Source: Astrocystis sublimbata (lineage: Eukaryota; Ascomycota; Sordariomycetes; Xylariales; Xylariaceae). From it: 64,000 bases of DNA. The position numbers and the translations under genes were made by a program. The notes under the pieces are model-generated. The model did not search any database. It had not been told where the DNA came from and saw nothing but the letters and a program-made list of their open reading frames with translations. This document shows positions 54,859 to 64,000 of the stretch, one piece after another. Location: positions 124,001 to 188,000 of the forward strand of contig JAJNNY010000017.1 of NCBI GenBank assembly GCA_022453515.1. The letters run 5' to 3'. Every line of letters starts with the position of its first letter. Position 1 is the stretch's first letter.

Positions 54859-57006
54859 TGAGAGCAATGATGCACTCTTCAAACAACCACCTCCCTCCTC
54901 CTGACAAGGAGTCGCTTGCAACCTAATTAATCGACAAGGGAAATGACGAGAATCGTTTTTTCAACGTCGTGAGAAGTATTACTCAATCTCTAGACAGCTC
55001 CTGGGAGCAGGTGATCTAGGGAGCAATCGATGATCCCCTCCGAACTCGCACCAATCTCTCTAACGCTCTTACTAATACGAATGTAAGTAACAACATACAA
55101 AAACTCATCGTGCTTAATGCATATCAACTCCAATCTATCTGAGGCTACATGTATAATGCCCTCTCTCCATACTCATCCCAAATTCCCTTTATTGGTTTAT
55201 CTAGTAGATCTGAGTGATTGTGTGCCAAAGAATGCGCAGTTGAAAGTGGTCTCGCTAACTATTCTGAGAAAGTAGTCAAATGAGTGACGTTTCGATGATA
55301 CTGTTACACTATATTACTGGGCTATGTCTTTGAAGCCTCATTTATAGTATCTTCTCTCTCGAGCTTATTACTAGATACGGGAGAATCTCAGACACGCAAG
55401 CACGGCTGGCGGATGTAACACTGTGTTGATGGGAGCTGGATCACGCAGAGCACTTGATGCTTTCTTCCTTCAGCTCAGGAAGGTCTCCATTCGGTTTGGG
55501 TTCTTCTCGGTTTCTCCTTTGTGCTACATCTCAGGCACTTCAGGCGTTGGTATTTGGATGATGTCTTGTGGGGGACTCATAATATGTTTCTTTGATGGGG
55601 CCAGGGAGTTTTGTGATACCCAACTTTCGGCGGCGTTACGGAATGGGCATGCTGGCAAGGATGGGCTGGGAACGTATGTACGACAGCTAAAGAGATGAGA
55701 ACAATATTACTAACGCTGGTTACCCTGTTCATCTATAGTACGTGAAGACTGCGCTAGCTGATGGTTAAGATGTTCTTAGTAGGAATTGATATGCTACCAA
55801 GATGCGATAGAGCATGCGGAATAAGCTGGTATAACACGTTATAGAACTGAGAAGTCTTGTAGGTTCATAGAGACGACGCGTTCTCTGCTCTCCAGAAATG
55901 TATGAACTCACGTATGAGGGCCCAGACAGACAGGCAACTGCCGCCATTGCGATCAAACGATCAAATCAGAATTTTCATGTGCAACACAGCATTGTTAATT
56001 TGGGTTGGACGAAGGTGCGATGTTTGATACCTGAAAATCAACAATATTGCCAACACCTCTCCTGTGGCGAGTCGTCTATTACGGTACAACCGAGTACGGT
56101 TCTGTTCGCCCATGAACTGTACCCTAGCAGTCAGCAGTCGAGCCATAGTGAACACTCACTTTTGAAGATGACCATAAGCATGTGGTCTATACACCTGTCA
56201 GCTAACCCAAGCTGTTTGCGTATGGTCGTCGGCAACGTTCGCTTTCCAGAATGCGTAGCCAACGAGTAGAAGCCCTTATAAGTACAAACCTCGCACTCAT
56301 CAGCTCTAAAGGCAAGGTTTAGTCGTCTATACTTGTTCGCTCTTGTATATGTTATCACTGCCCACTTTACTTCCTACTTTCAGCCCTGTTGCAGAAAAGC
56401 ACCTTTCCATCTCGTTGATTCGAGATTCACAAATGTACACCTATCGTGGAAAGATGTGCCTTCCCCTCTCGGCAAGTGTTACACACCAAATTCGTTCGAC
56501 GTGCTACTCGTCAACCACGAAAGAAAATATGCAAAGCCAACGCAAGCAACACTATTGACGCAACCACTAACACTAACAAATGCCCACGATGTTCTAAGCT
56601 GTTGACACAATCGGAAAGCTCCAATAACAGCATTAGTGGTGGCTCTGGGTCTAATGGAGAATATGGAGTTACTGGAGTTTCTACAACCTGGAAGCTCGCA
56701 ATCTAGGTAGGTAGGTTTCTGATCCGGAGTGTTGTATCTATACCAGATTGGGGGCATCAATCTGATATCAGACGGCCTAGCCGAGCTTCAAAGATGCTAA
56801 TTACCGCGTAATATTGGGTCCAATTAGTATTCTTGATGTCCAGGATACCCGTGAGCAGGTGGTAGGCCTAAAGCACAAGAAAATGATGACTATGGGCCGA
56901 TGATGTTACAGGCCTTGCAAGCTTATTCCTGTACTTGATCTCATGTGTTCTATGCATAGTAGACTTGCCCTAAACAATAGGCATCACTGTTGAATCTAGG
57001 TTTTTT
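54859..57006. other. Gene-poor region (2.1 kb)
   Basis: ORFs at 55423-55698, 55898-56269 and 56333-56706 (all +) have no domain and no clear splice partners. The DNA leans AT-rich with no recognisable transposon ends. Possible decayed sequence, but no parent is identifiable. Confidence 0.5.
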
Positions 57007-57819
57007 CTACATGTCCGTATCTCGAGGATGTTGTTCTCGAATCCTAACCATGTTACAAAGATCGAGGGCCTGCCCTTCAAGATCTTCATGTTCACCTGGT
57101 ATAGTTATATAGTCAGTGTAAATGTCGGAAAGACCCTTCATCAAGACTTGCCGGATCGCATTGCCAACTCGGGCACTTATAAAGTAGGTTGTAACCAAGG
57201 AAGCTGTCGAATTCTTGAAACTCTTAGCAATGGCTAGCTGTGACTGCTTATCTAGTGACTTCTCGTCATCGTTACCACTGTCACTCAAGGCATCCCCCAC
57301 CTGGCACTCCCCACTGACTGACCCATCTGTAGTTGCTGCCTGCGTACAATCTTTGTCGAGGACTGAGCTGAACAATTCCTGAAATATTGATCTCTGCTCT
57401 GGATCTTCCACCAGAACGCCATCATCATAAATCGCCCTAGTAAATCGATCTTGAAAGTAAGGTAGCCCCCCTTTTGTCACATGTCTGGGTTTGGGCGTAC
57501 TGAAGGGCCAACTTCTTGTTGGCAATCTTGTTCCGTCGCAGGCGATACACGTTACCGCAATTGTTGATCGTGTAGATAGGCCGATAGTCTTGCGACTCAC
57601 ATCACAGGAGGGTTGCACACTGCTGTCTCCAAGAAACACATCGGAGCCGAAGTACGCGTAATAGCGATGGAGTTGGATCATGAAGACTTTCTTGGAGTAT
57701 GCGGAGGCATCGCGCCCTAGGTCTCGCATGATAGCCTGACACGCCTGGCTTGCATTGCTGTCGGCCCGGGATCTAGCATCACTGGGACGCCGATAGTCGA
57801 GAGTCAATTTCCTTCGCAT
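57007..57819 (-). CDS. Unrecognised 270-aa protein
   Basis: I do not recognise a family. The frame is uninterrupted for 270 codons. Visible features are an Arg/Ser-rich start (YRRPSDARSRADSNASQACQ), an aromatic-rich stretch (FMIQLHRYYAYFGSDVFLG), a FQELFSSVLD segment and an acidic Ser/Asp stretch (DALSDSGNDDEKSLDKQSQ). No signal peptide or membrane helix is seen. An open reading frame in GC-balanced DNA of this length is moderately unlikely by chance, but there is no paralogue or motif to confirm it. It could be a lineage-specific gene or a fragment of a longer one; the start is unproven. Confidence 0.45.
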   Translation of the reverse strand: MRRKLTLDYRRPSDARSRADSNASQACQAIMRDLGRDASAYSKKVFMIQLHRYYAYFGSDVFLGDSSVQPSCDVSRKTIGLSTRSTIAVTCIACDGTRLPTRSWPFSTPKPRHVTKGGLPYFQDRFTRAIYDDGVLVEDPEQRSIFQELFSSVLDKDCTQAATTDGSVSGECQVGDALSDSGNDDEKSLDKQSQLAIAKSFKNSTASLVTTYFISARVGNAIRQVLMKGLSDIYTDYITIPGEHEDLEGQALDLCNMVRIREQHPRDTDM

Positions 57820-58175
57820 CGAACAGTTCGAGCTGATTCGAAAGCGCTCCGTGCTTCGCTCTCAAGTTGGATCATGAACATCGCGAAATTGGTACAGGTG
57901 TCCGTTCATAACGGAAGTGCGTCCAGGGAAGTTAAAAGATGTGCGCAAAGAGATTATGTCGGAATATAAGGGCAGAGTGTGTTAGAGGTCTGTTACTCAT
58001 AAAACTCTGGTGACTGTGGCGGCGGAGAAAGACAAGTGCCAGTGCTGAAACTTTATGGCCGTTATGTGTTACAGTACACAGCAAAAACATATGTACTCTT
58101 TAGTGGAATTTCCTCAATTACTCTGTCCCTAAGTCTTCACCCCATTGCATTGGGGGATGTTGCCAAAATACAAAA
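57820..58175. other. Intergenic between hypothetical gene and tRNA
   Basis: Nothing recognisable. A short ORF at 58036-58218 runs into the tRNA gene and is not real. Confidence 0.55.
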
Positions 58176-58256
58176 CGACAACGACAGGACTCGAACCTGT
58201 GACCCCGAAGGGATATGATTTCTAGTCATACGCTTTAACCACTCAGCCACGTTGCC
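58176..58256 (-). tRNA. tRNA-Ser (anticodon AGA)
   Basis: On the minus strand the sequence folds as a class II tRNA. The seven-base acceptor stem pairs GGCAACG with CGTTGTC (one G-T pair). The D arm contains GCTGAGTGGTTAAAGC; the anticodon stem TATGA/TCATA closes the loop CTAGAAA with anticodon AGA. A long variable arm (CCCTTCGGGG) marks a serine tRNA, the T arm is ACAGG-TTCGAGT-CCTGT, and the discriminator base is G, as in serine tRNAs. There is no intron. It reads UCU and, with inosine, UCC and UCA. Confidence 0.95.
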
Positions 58257-58620
58257 CCTTAAAGTGCCATTTTAATGTCAAAGACAGCAGCTGTTGGAAA
58301 CAGGCATCTCGGAGTAGTTTATATCGTATTGAACTGGGACGGAAATACGCAACCGGTCCAGAGAACATTACCTAGGTACTGCCCGGTTAGCTTAACCAGA
58401 ACCATATTGTCATATAAACCCTTCTGATTTTAATCCGATAACCAACCGAGATTCTAACTCGATCTTTTAATGTAATTAGCAAAATAGGCATGATGGCATT
58501 ATTAATACCCAACCTGTGAAACAAGTCAAATGTTTGTGACATGTTATAATTATACCAATGTTATATAGAATGTGCAACGAGTGATTACATAGTTCGTTCT
58601 TCAATTGCGATTCCAGCCGA
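58257..58620. other. Short intergenic region downstream of GH5 gene
   Basis: This is the upstream flank of the tRNA and 3' flank of the endoglucanase gene. One CCTAGG-type motif lies at about 58370-58380. Nothing else is seen. Confidence 0.5.
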
Positions 58621-59981
58621 CTAGGCCTTCTTGAAGCATGCTTGAACAAGAGAACTATCAGTCCAGGTATTTCCGTTCTTCGTAGGAACTTCGCTAAGTT
58701 CGTATGTTTGAGGATCGAATGCTCCCGCTGACCAACCCACGTAGCCCAGGTATACATCGGCATTCTCGTTGAGGTACGCAATCTGATCGCAGACGTATTT
58801 CTCGCAAGAAGGGGTGTTGCCGCCTCCCATCTCCGTATTGATAGCCAATCTCTTGTTGGTGCGCAGCCAGTCAGCGAGCGGCGCAAATGCTGTCGAGATG
58901 TTGTCGGTCGTGCAATCCGTGTGGGTTCCCGAGTTATCGCTGTCGGAGTACTTGTGCACGTCGAAGACAAGGCCTGTAGTGCTGTTGTCCGGGTTCACAA
59001 CATCAAGTAGGGCAGGGCCGCTCTTTGTTGGGAACGCTGCTGCCGACGTCCAGTCATTGCCGGGAATTAGTATCGTATGCGCAGAGCCGCCTGCCTTCGT
59101 CTCGGCCTGACGAATAGCTGTCACTGCAGCTTGTGCGCTTTCCGCCCAAGCAGTGATATCCGGGACATCGTGAGGCTCATTCATAAGCCCAAACATGATC
59201 TTCTCCTCAGAGGCATACTTTGTTGCTAGTTGGCTCCACAGGTTGGCGAACTGATCGTTAGTTGGACCGCCTTGTCCAATGATCTGTCCGTTCCAACGGG
59301 CGTAGTTATGAATCTATTAGTTGAGGTTTGTCAGAGATTTGGTTGTCTCATTCGCATTTGTCTGGTTTTTCCGCACTCACATCAATCACACAAGTGGCGC
59401 CGGTGGCTAAGCATGCCTTGACGAGCTGGTCGTATTGATTCAGGTTGTTGGAATCAAGCGTGCCACCTAATTGATTGTTGACGAGGAATCTGTAAAGATA
59501 TTTAGATTTATAACGCAAGAAATCCGCACCATTAAGAAACGCGACCAGATATTAGAAATCTAACGATAACACAGTCGTAGATTCAGACGCATAGGGAGCA
59601 TAAGCGGCCTAAGGAGACATACTGCCATCCCACTGGAAGTCGGAAAATATTCATAGATAGATCCGTCGCAAAATGGGACATTTGTCCCGCCCTGGAATCG
59701 TCAGCATGGAAATCGTGTCGCTGGAATCGAGCTGGGTATACCCATCGGGACCACCGAGTGCCGATAGAGGAGGATAAATCTTGCTTGTAACGCAGGTTCC
59801 CTACGTCACGTCAGTCTAGTTGGTCCAGCAACAGGTCCCGAGTGCTGCTTGCATCTGTGGCACAACCGAAGTCAAACCCAGCGATGTTGACCCCAAAGTA
59901 CTGCACGCCGGCGGCTCGTTTTGGCAATGCAGATGCCCCGACAGCCAATGTCGCGATATAAGCAATGTTCACGAGCTTCAT
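58621..59981 (-). CDS. Secreted GH5 endo-beta-1,4-glucanase (Cel5A-like)
   Basis: It should cleave internal beta-1,4 bonds of cellulose outside the cell. Five exons on the minus strand are 59981-59853, 59800-59742, 59691-59623, 59489-59381 and 59313-58621, giving 352 aa. Residues 1-18 are a signal peptide, followed by a Kex2-like LPKR. The catalytic domain starts at once (VQYFGVNIAGFDFGC), so the N-terminal CBM1 of Trichoderma Cel5A is absent. DGTCVTSK, MNIFRLPVGWQ, HNYARWNG, MNEPHD with acid/base Glu168, FDVHKYSDSDNSG and INTEMGGG with nucleophile Glu283 are intact. Intron 1 (59801-59852) appears to start with GC rather than GT. The start MKLVN is preferred over a Met five codons earlier because it gives a better signal peptide. 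Confidence 0.93.
59801..59852 (-). other. Putative GC-AG intron in the GH5 gene
   Basis: Removing GCAAGC...CTGAC...GTAG (52 nt) fuses GFDFGCATD to GTCVTSKIYPP, matching the GH5 endoglucanase family without gap. No GT donor nearby does so without deleting the conserved cysteine. Confidence 0.75.
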
Positions 59982-61060
59982 GATGAGCACCGACACAAGC
60001 TTAACACGTTGATACCAAAATTTCTTAAATGCAAGCTCAATGTCATACGAAGTACATCGATAACTGTTGATACAAAAGTGATCAATCCATCGTTATCCTC
60101 GGGGCTTGTAGTCTCTATGTAAACAACCATCGAAGATGGCCTCTCAGATCATCCAAGGTGGATCGCGCATGATGTCACACCTGGATTCGAACTACTTTAT
60201 CTGGGGAAATAGCAATAGCGAATTGATAGGTGGAATTTATGCAGCATAAACAGTCAATTCACCAATGTTGTTTGATATGAGGTTATATGCAAACACCACG
60301 GAGATCATCATCGACGCTGCATGAAAAACACGTTCGGTCTTTTCAAGCCGCGGAACATCCAATGGAGTTGGGACACCGTAGACATAGTGTGCTGCTTGAA
60401 CAAGATGATCGAAAGGCCCGGAGGGCTTGTCTTCAATACGGAAGCTGGATGCAAAATCAACTTGATACCTGCAAAACATGTTCAAAATCTTGGTTTATCA
60501 TGCCAGACTAGATGGCAAAACCTTGGCCAGATCCCTAGCCATGATGTTGGATTTTCCATTCGCATGTTTTTTCGTGAAGCTTGGTAGGGCCGATATACTG
60601 TAACAGGAAATATCCTCGGAGTGCTAATATCCATGAAACCCAACACACCCCTCGACCCCCTTGGCAGGCCCATTATAGGTGGGGAAGAGTTGGTCGATCA
60701 CTGCAACTATTCACGAATAAGCGGGCGCTGGGTTCCCCGATCGAACCGTGGAGGTGGTTACGCTAGGGTAATCGGGTAGGTTTCCGATCTTGACGTTGAT
60801 TGATATACTGATCTCAGTGCATGATAGACATGTGGATGATGCATACATCGATTGGTCATCATGAGACAGACGAAGATATATGTATGAGCTTATGAACATA
60901 ATCGCAACCCCTGATCACGCAGGTTTTGATCCCAGGCAGTACTCTTAGAGATACCCCACTCGTCCGCATTTCCCACCGACTCACTGAGATTTGCACTCTG
61001 ATTCGGCTTACAAATCTCTTTATGGCCTCAAAAGTAGCCACGTCAAACTGGTTGACTTAC
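59982..61060. other. Intergenic between GH5 and AA9 genes
   Basis: This is the GH5 promoter (left) and AA9 3' flank (right). Small ORFs at 60237-60673 on both strands have no domain. No TATA-like element was recognised close to the GH5 start. Confidence 0.5.
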
Positions 61061-62047
61061 TTAGCACTGGAAGACGGAAGGACCGGGCACGGTATAGCTG
61101 TTGAAGTTGTTGTAAATGTTTGCAGTATAACCGGGATCAGTCGCCTCTGTTTTTAGATAAAGCATTAGAACCACTGTCTGTGGGGGTATCGACTCATTCG
61201 GAAGGTGTCAGGAGCATGCATGTGCGTGTGGCATTTTAAACCTGAACCTTTGACCGAAAAGGGGAAAAAAGAATGTAAAGTACTAACTGAATGCGCCAGG
61301 AATCTTGGCCGTCGGCGAAGGGGTCGTGCTTCCGCCTCCAGAGACCTTAATTTGCCCGCAGCTAATGTACCACTGAGGTGTAGCTCCGGGGTTGTGTATT
61401 GCAAGAGACTGGATTCTCAGGAGATATTCGCCATCTGGGATACACTTTGGGATGTTTCCGGAGTAAGTGCCTTGTGTTTATGTTAGCACTCGCCTTGCAC
61501 AGCAATCGATGCGAACCTTGATAACTTCCTTACCAGCCATGGTCCATTGTGCCTGACCGCCTCCGAACTTCGGGCCTATTCTACCAGTCAGCGACATGCT
61601 CGTATCTCATCTTTCGTGTATTGGCGCACCCCAATCGTAGATCTTGAACCAGTCACCGCTGCCGTCATACTCTGCCGCCGTGCCAGGGGCCTTTGACATG
61701 TACAGCGAAACTGGCCCTTGATGGTAAACAGCTTGATCGAGCCCGAAAGTGAATTGGTCGCCAGCATTCAATGCTAGGGTACTAGTGCTTCCGCCAGTTG
61801 CACCACCAACATTGCACCGCATATCTTTCGAGGAGAGATCTGCATGCTCAAGTCAGACCTCTAGGCTAGCATTGTACTGCTGTGTGAGCTTACCGGTCAC
61901 TGGAGAGTTCATATTGGTGTTGTGGCGAACATATTGATACACTGTGCCAGGGGAACTACCTTTCCCCAGTGCTTGAAAGATGTAATGCCCGGAAACGCCA
62001 TGAGCTGCCAAAACCGCGGCGATAGTAGCTTCGAAGAAGCCCTTCAT
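61061..62047 (-). CDS. AA9 lytic polysaccharide monooxygenase
   Basis: A secreted copper enzyme that oxidatively breaks cellulose chains and boosts endoglucanases. Five exons on the minus strand are 62047-61894, 61839-61630, 61575-61534, 61470-61288 and 61146-61061, giving 224 aa. The signal peptide ends at VSG, exposing His21 as the N-terminal copper ligand ([10 protein letters not shown]). The second ligand is His91 in [16 protein letters not shown]. The outer-sphere set His161, Gln168 and Tyr170 lies in [16 protein letters not shown]. The end [15 protein letters not shown]...SVFQC is typical. There is no CBM. Two acceptors needed care: the second AG in GTAGAATAG and a donor inside WTMAG. 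It is on the same strand as the GH5 gene, about 1.1 kb upstream of it. Confident. Confidence 0.93.
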
Positions 62048-64000
62048 CTTGTGTACAATAGCGTAGTTTTGTTTCCCCAGGTACGTGTGATGGTAATTGT
62101 AAAGCTAGCAAAAATAAGATGACGCAGAGTCTGTTGGTATATATCGTTTTCTGTGTCCTATGTTCTTCTACCGTCACGTCATATCTTCTCATAAAGGGAT
62201 TAGACCCTCCGTCAATCGCAATTTCTCGGCAGTTAACATTCTACATTCCTTCTGCTAGACTTTTCTTCGCCTCACTCAATGGCACGGTTCGGCTCATCCG
62301 CTACAAGACCGCTACAGGCCAGGCCAAGGGCCAAAATTTGAGCATCTATAGTCCAATCGGTAGGGATAGAATCAATATTGTTCAGATTAAACTTTATAGT
62401 GGTGGGGGGTCACACCAGGCTGTTGAGAAAGGTGGATGTTGATTGGAGATCTGTGCGTTTATTACTCCAAGTCATTTCTTGAACGATAACAAGCAATTGT
62501 ACGGATATGACAGTACCCTCGGGGATATATGTAACAAGAAATTGGACTAGAGAAGATTTGTCACCGGTTTTTTGTTACCGCTAGAATACCGCTTTGTTGT
62601 ACAGTTGCAAATATTCGTCTAGACCATCTTATGTGGAAGTTTGATAGTCAATGATTCCGCGAGCCACAGAAAACGCATTGACGTGAGAAGGGTCTGCTGG
62701 TTTCGGGCTCCCCGTTCTTCTTTTAACACTTGCACATTATTATGCCAACGGAGAGTCGGTATGTAAATGCACTACTGCTAACATTTCACATTCAAGGTTA
62801 AATGCGAGCCTTGGTGAAGGAGTGGTTTACGGCGTCGTGTCAGTGTTGACATAGCTAGCATTATAATACACGTGCCGTGGGATTCATGTTGCTCAGTAAT
62901 ACATATCATATATCATTGTTAGCTGCAAGCAAGTGTCGCCAATGATCAACGGATGTTTTGACAATGGAAAACGGGTGTTCACAAGTAGTAAGAAAACACA
63001 CCTAAAGATTAGGGAAGGTAAGGATGACACTATTTCGGCCCTGTGAGCCGACGAAGGGCTTATAGAATACTCATGGGGGGCGCTGAGCTGTTCAACGAGG
63101 GATATGGAACGTCGTTGTGATCGATGTGTCTTGCGTGCGATAGGTTATTGATCTGCTATGGGTCTTGCCAAATAAGAAGCCAAGGAGGGAGCTCTCCGAA
63201 AATAGGCTGAGCACGTTTGATTGGCATGCTGCTGACAGGTTTAATTAAGAGCCTCAGAGGAGGGTTCTCCGCACATTTATCCAGATCACGCGTCAATCCA
63301 TTACGGAGTTGGTGTGCCAAGGAAGACAGTGGCTCCCTCATGCGTGACAAGATCGCTCTATCTTGCATATGTTAACAGTAATGCGGGACACCTCGTCACG
63401 ACTGACCGGTCTGTGGCCATGCTTCACATGCACATTGGCCTTAGGCTCCAAGGCGACGTCGGTAACGTTGCGGGCATGATATCAATCCAGTCGGATGGGC
63501 TTCTGATGTATGCGGGGAAGCCCCTTGCTGACGGAAAATCGTACCTCGCTTGCGGGCCCCGCCGCAAATTGTTCCTTGAGTTCCATCGTTGTTTAGTAAC
63601 AAAGATAGTCAAGACTCAGTCGCAGTTGGCAGTAAACGAGTGAAATTCTCCGAGCCGTTGGGACTTCGGGGGGTAACTCTCCAACTTCCCTTCCCAAATA
63701 TTGACTGGTAATGATTGACAAACTAGCTTCTCTGAAGCGCCTGTCACGCCGCGAATTAAATATGGCGGCAAGACATAACTGACACTAGAGGTTGATTATT
63801 GCTTACATAGAGACTATAATCAGCCTAGAGTAACAGGTTCGTCTCGGCAGGCATATTGTAGGGGACATCGCAACGGACTTCAGCCCCCTCGAAAAGTCAG
63901 GCCTAACAAGTTATCACTTCCGCGTTTCATTTCAATTGTGCTATCGTCCCGATCGCTTTGCTTCTCGGCTGACAGCCTCAAGCGGCTATCGCCTATTCTG
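62048..64000. other. Gene-poor right edge (1.95 kb)
   Basis: The AA9 promoter occupies the left end. An ORF at 63314-63643 (+, 109 codons) has no domain and uncertain reality; other ORFs are short. No repeat, RNA gene or transposon end is recognised. Confidence 0.5.
62138..62144 (-). promoter_or_regulatory. TATA-like element of AA9 gene
   Basis: TATATAT lies about 90 bp upstream of the AA9 start codon on its coding side. Called on sequence and spacing only. Confidence 0.35.

Noticed and set aside
60175..60200. A GGATTCGAAC segment resembling a tRNA T-arm
   Set aside because: No acceptor stem, anticodon arm or D arm can be folded around it.
63314..63643. A 109-codon plus-strand ORF at the right edge
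   Set aside because: No domain, weak composition and no promoter or splice support; mentioned only in the gap description.

Overview
The window is nuclear DNA of a filamentous ascomycete (Pezizomycotina, most likely a Sordariomycete). The support is short GT-AG introns of about 50-180 nt with CTAAC/CTGAC branch sites, a fused HIS7, a multi-exon eL18 gene, ENA-type ATPase, HeLo-like/NACHT protein, fungal BTB protein, AA9 and GH5 secreted enzymes, and many intergenic copies of a CCTAGG-type motif (TACCTAGGTA). No transposon coding region, plasmid or CRISPR feature was found. I call 23 protein genes and one tRNA. I rebuilt exon structures by hand; in every spliced model the exon lengths sum to a multiple of three.

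Layout. 1-2799: 5'-truncated C2/RasGAP protein (Bud2 type). 4292-5491 (-): Cyp40-type cyclophilin. 6502-9358 (-): HeLo-like/NACHT protein. 11216-12607 (+): three-exon BTB-like protein. 13860-14941 (+): secreted CE1-type esterase. 15736-17265 (+): Vps62 family. 19007-19621 (+): endosulfine (Igo1). 20635-21735 (-): MYG1. 22705-23762 (+): Iec3 subunit of INO80. 24754-25962 (+): Sfm1-type SPOUT methyltransferase. 26198-27650 (-): TFIIIC tau55-related subunit with a very acidic tail. 28417-30048 (+): HIS7. 30479-31480 (-): ornithine decarboxylase antizyme with a +1 frameshift site. 33240-34096 (-): single-pass membrane protein. 34702-36112 (-): RWD plus ADP-ribosyltransferase (PARP-like) protein. 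37795-41408 (-): ENA P-type ATPase. 43550-44804 (+): SR-type splicing factor. 47330-48592 (+): mitochondrial carrier. 49673-50734 (+): ribosomal protein eL18. 51454-53376 (+): SRAP/HMCES protein. 54154-54858 (+) and 57007-57819 (-): unrecognised proteins. 58176-58256 (-): tRNA-Ser(AGA). 58621-59981 (-): GH5 endoglucanase. 61061-62047 (-): AA9 polysaccharide monooxygenase.

The left and centre are conserved housekeeping genes. The right end (about 54-64 kb) looks more accessory: weak ORFs, long gene-poor stretches, and a same-strand GH5/AA9 pair that would act together on cellulose outside the cell. The CE1 esterase at 13.9 kb fits the same plant-degrading lifestyle. The most informative signals are the antizyme frameshift (TCC-TGA 17 nt after a splice junction), the RWD-ART protein whose catalytic C-terminus only appears after two introns are removed, PIP-box-like ends on the SRAP protein, and a probable GC-AG intron in the GH5 gene.
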